A stretch of DNA of 64,000 bases from Bryobacteraceae bacterium (GTDB lineage Bacteria; Acidobacteriota; Terriglobia; Bryobacterales; Bryobacteraceae), in assembly GCA_014860455.1 (NCBI GenBank), contig JACZJQ010000055.1, positions 28,289 to 92,288 of the forward strand. Direction: 5' to 3'. Positions 63,282 to 64,000 of this stretch are shown piece after piece. Position 1 is the stretch's first letter. Every line of letters starts with the position of its first letter. A program made the translations under genes and the position numbers. The notes under the pieces are model-generated. The model was not told the DNA's origin and did not search any database. It was given only the letters and a program-made list of their open reading frames with translations.

Positions 63282-64000
63282 TCCGCGCCATCGACAGAAA
63301 GCTGTTCCGCGACCTCTGGCGCATGAAGGGCCAGGCCCTGGCGATCGCCATGGTGATCGCCAGCGGCGTCGCCACCTACATCATGTCGGTGAGCACCCAT
63401 CATTCGCTGCGCCTCACACAGGAGATCTTCTACCGCGACTACCGCTTCGCCGGCGTCTTCTGCTCGCTTAAACGCGCCCCCGAGTCTCTCACCGCCAGGA
63501 TTCGCGCCATCCCCGGCGTGGTCCAGGCCGAGACGCGGGTCTCCGCTGCCGCCCGTCTCGAACTTGACACCTATCCCGATCCCGTCACCGCCCGTATCGT
63601 CTCCCTGCCCGACTCCGGCGAGCCCATCCTCAACGCCCTCTACCTTCGTTCCGGAAGGATGCCCGATCCGCTGAGGGAAAACGAAACCCTGGTCAGCGAG
63701 ACCTTCGCCACCGCCCACTCGCTCAGGCCCGGCAATCAAATCACCGCCGTCATCAATGGCCGCCGGCGCCGCTTGGTGATCTCCGGCATCGCCCTCAGCC
63801 CTGAGTTCATCTACCCGCTCGCCCCAGGGTCTCTGGTCCCGGATTTCAAGAGCTACGCGATCCTGTGGATGACCCGAAAACCCCTGGCCTCGGCCTACGG
63901 CATGGACGGCGCCTTTAACGACGCGGCCCTCACTATCCTCCCCGGCGCCAACCCGCAGGACGTCGTGAACCGCCTCGACGACCTCCTGCGCCGCTACGGC
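63278..64000 (+). CDS. FtsX-like ABC transporter permease (3' end cut off by window)
   Basis: 241 codons to the window edge. N-terminal membrane helix ([19 protein letters not shown]) after a positive cytoplasmic start ([19 protein letters not shown]), then a periplasmic MacB-PCD-like domain (about 45 onward) with [33 protein letters not shown]. FtsX/MacB permeases with the ATPase upstream form mechanotransmission pumps. Further membrane helices lie outside the window. Confidence 0.88.
   Translation, partial: MIRAIDRKLFRDLWRMKGQALAIAMVIASGVATYIMSVSTHHSLRLTQEIFYRDYRFAGVFCSLKRAPESLTARIRAIPGVVQAETRVSAAARLELDTYPDPVTARIVSLPDSGEPILNALYLRSGRMPDPLRENETLVSETFATAHSLRPGNQITAVINGRRRRLVISGIALSPEFIYPLAPGSLVPDFKSYAILWMTRKPLASAYGMDGAFNDAALTILPGANPQDVVNRLDDLLRRYG

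Overview
The window reads as a chromosomal stretch of a high-GC Gram-negative bacterium, most likely an Acidobacteriota of the Solibacter/Bryobacter type. This is inferred from gene style, not from a marker tree. The signs are bamA-skp, Wza and TonB-era outer-membrane genes. They sit among many secreted Tat- or Sec-signal enzymes of families abundant in Acidobacteria and Planctomycetes: DUF1080, ThuA-like, secreted Gfo/Idh, sulfatase, DUF5107-TPR, caspase/DUF4384 and Ig-repeat proteins. I see no tRNA, rRNA, CRISPR, insertion sequence or phage gene. Coding density is very high, with many 4-bp ATGA/GTGA overlaps. 63 protein genes are called; the first and last are cut by the window ends.

Layout. 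1-4.6 kb: pgeF (partial), a solitary nuoB, a secreted Gfo/Idh protein, recG and rsmD. 4.7-11.8 kb: a seven-repeat Ig-like secreted protein with a small Big-1-type partner, then a three-gene DUF4384-DUF4384-caspase/PEGA/TPR unit. 11.8-13.7 kb: secreted DUF1080 and ThuA-like proteins. 13.8-21.6 kb: envelope block with skp, bamA, a membrane protein, and a BY-kinase, Wzz/GNVR protein and Wza-type export protein. 21.9-27.5 kb: EVE protein, maf, DUF721, gatC-gatA, sodA, guanine-deaminase-like protein, YbjQ protein and a secreted unknown. 27.6-30.5 kb: cdaA-cdaR-glmM, linking c-di-AMP to cell-wall precursor supply. 30.5-34.7 kb: a Gly/Ser/Trp-rich secreted protein, a deoxyhypusine-synthase-like enzyme, a sigma factor with an overlapping membrane gene, and an EF-hand-bearing hydrolase.

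34.6-41.0 kb is the most unusual region. It is a seven-gene co-oriented run of four small secreted beta-rich proteins (two are paralogues), a PapD-like periplasmic chaperone candidate, a 760-residue outer-membrane barrel candidate with C-terminal carboxypeptidase-like domains, and a phosphodiesterase. I read it as a candidate, possibly undescribed, chaperone-assisted surface fibre or secretion system.

41.1-46.5 kb: ilvB-ilvN-ilvC-cimA plus an alkyltransferase-like DNA repair protein, preceded by a leader that may be an attenuator with a Val/Ile-rich short ORF. 47.1-52.0 kb: a leftward run of a small secreted protein, ECF sigma factor, FecR-like protein, pepP-like peptidase, accB and accC. 52.1-58.0 kb: Tat-exported enolase-superfamily protein, a URO-D-family protein and a DUF5107-TPR protein. 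58.1-64 kb: asd, a yefM-yoeB toxin-antitoxin pair with a TGTACA palindromic operator, a sulfatase, a PLP aminotransferase-fold protein, and an ABC transporter (ATPase plus truncated permease).

How they fit: the housekeeping genes cover branched-chain amino acid, fatty acid, aspartate-family and tRNA-Gln/Asn synthesis and envelope building. The accessory genes point to a heterotroph with a large secretome and several dedicated surface structures. Function calls rest on motifs and protein resemblance recognised by eye; no search was run.
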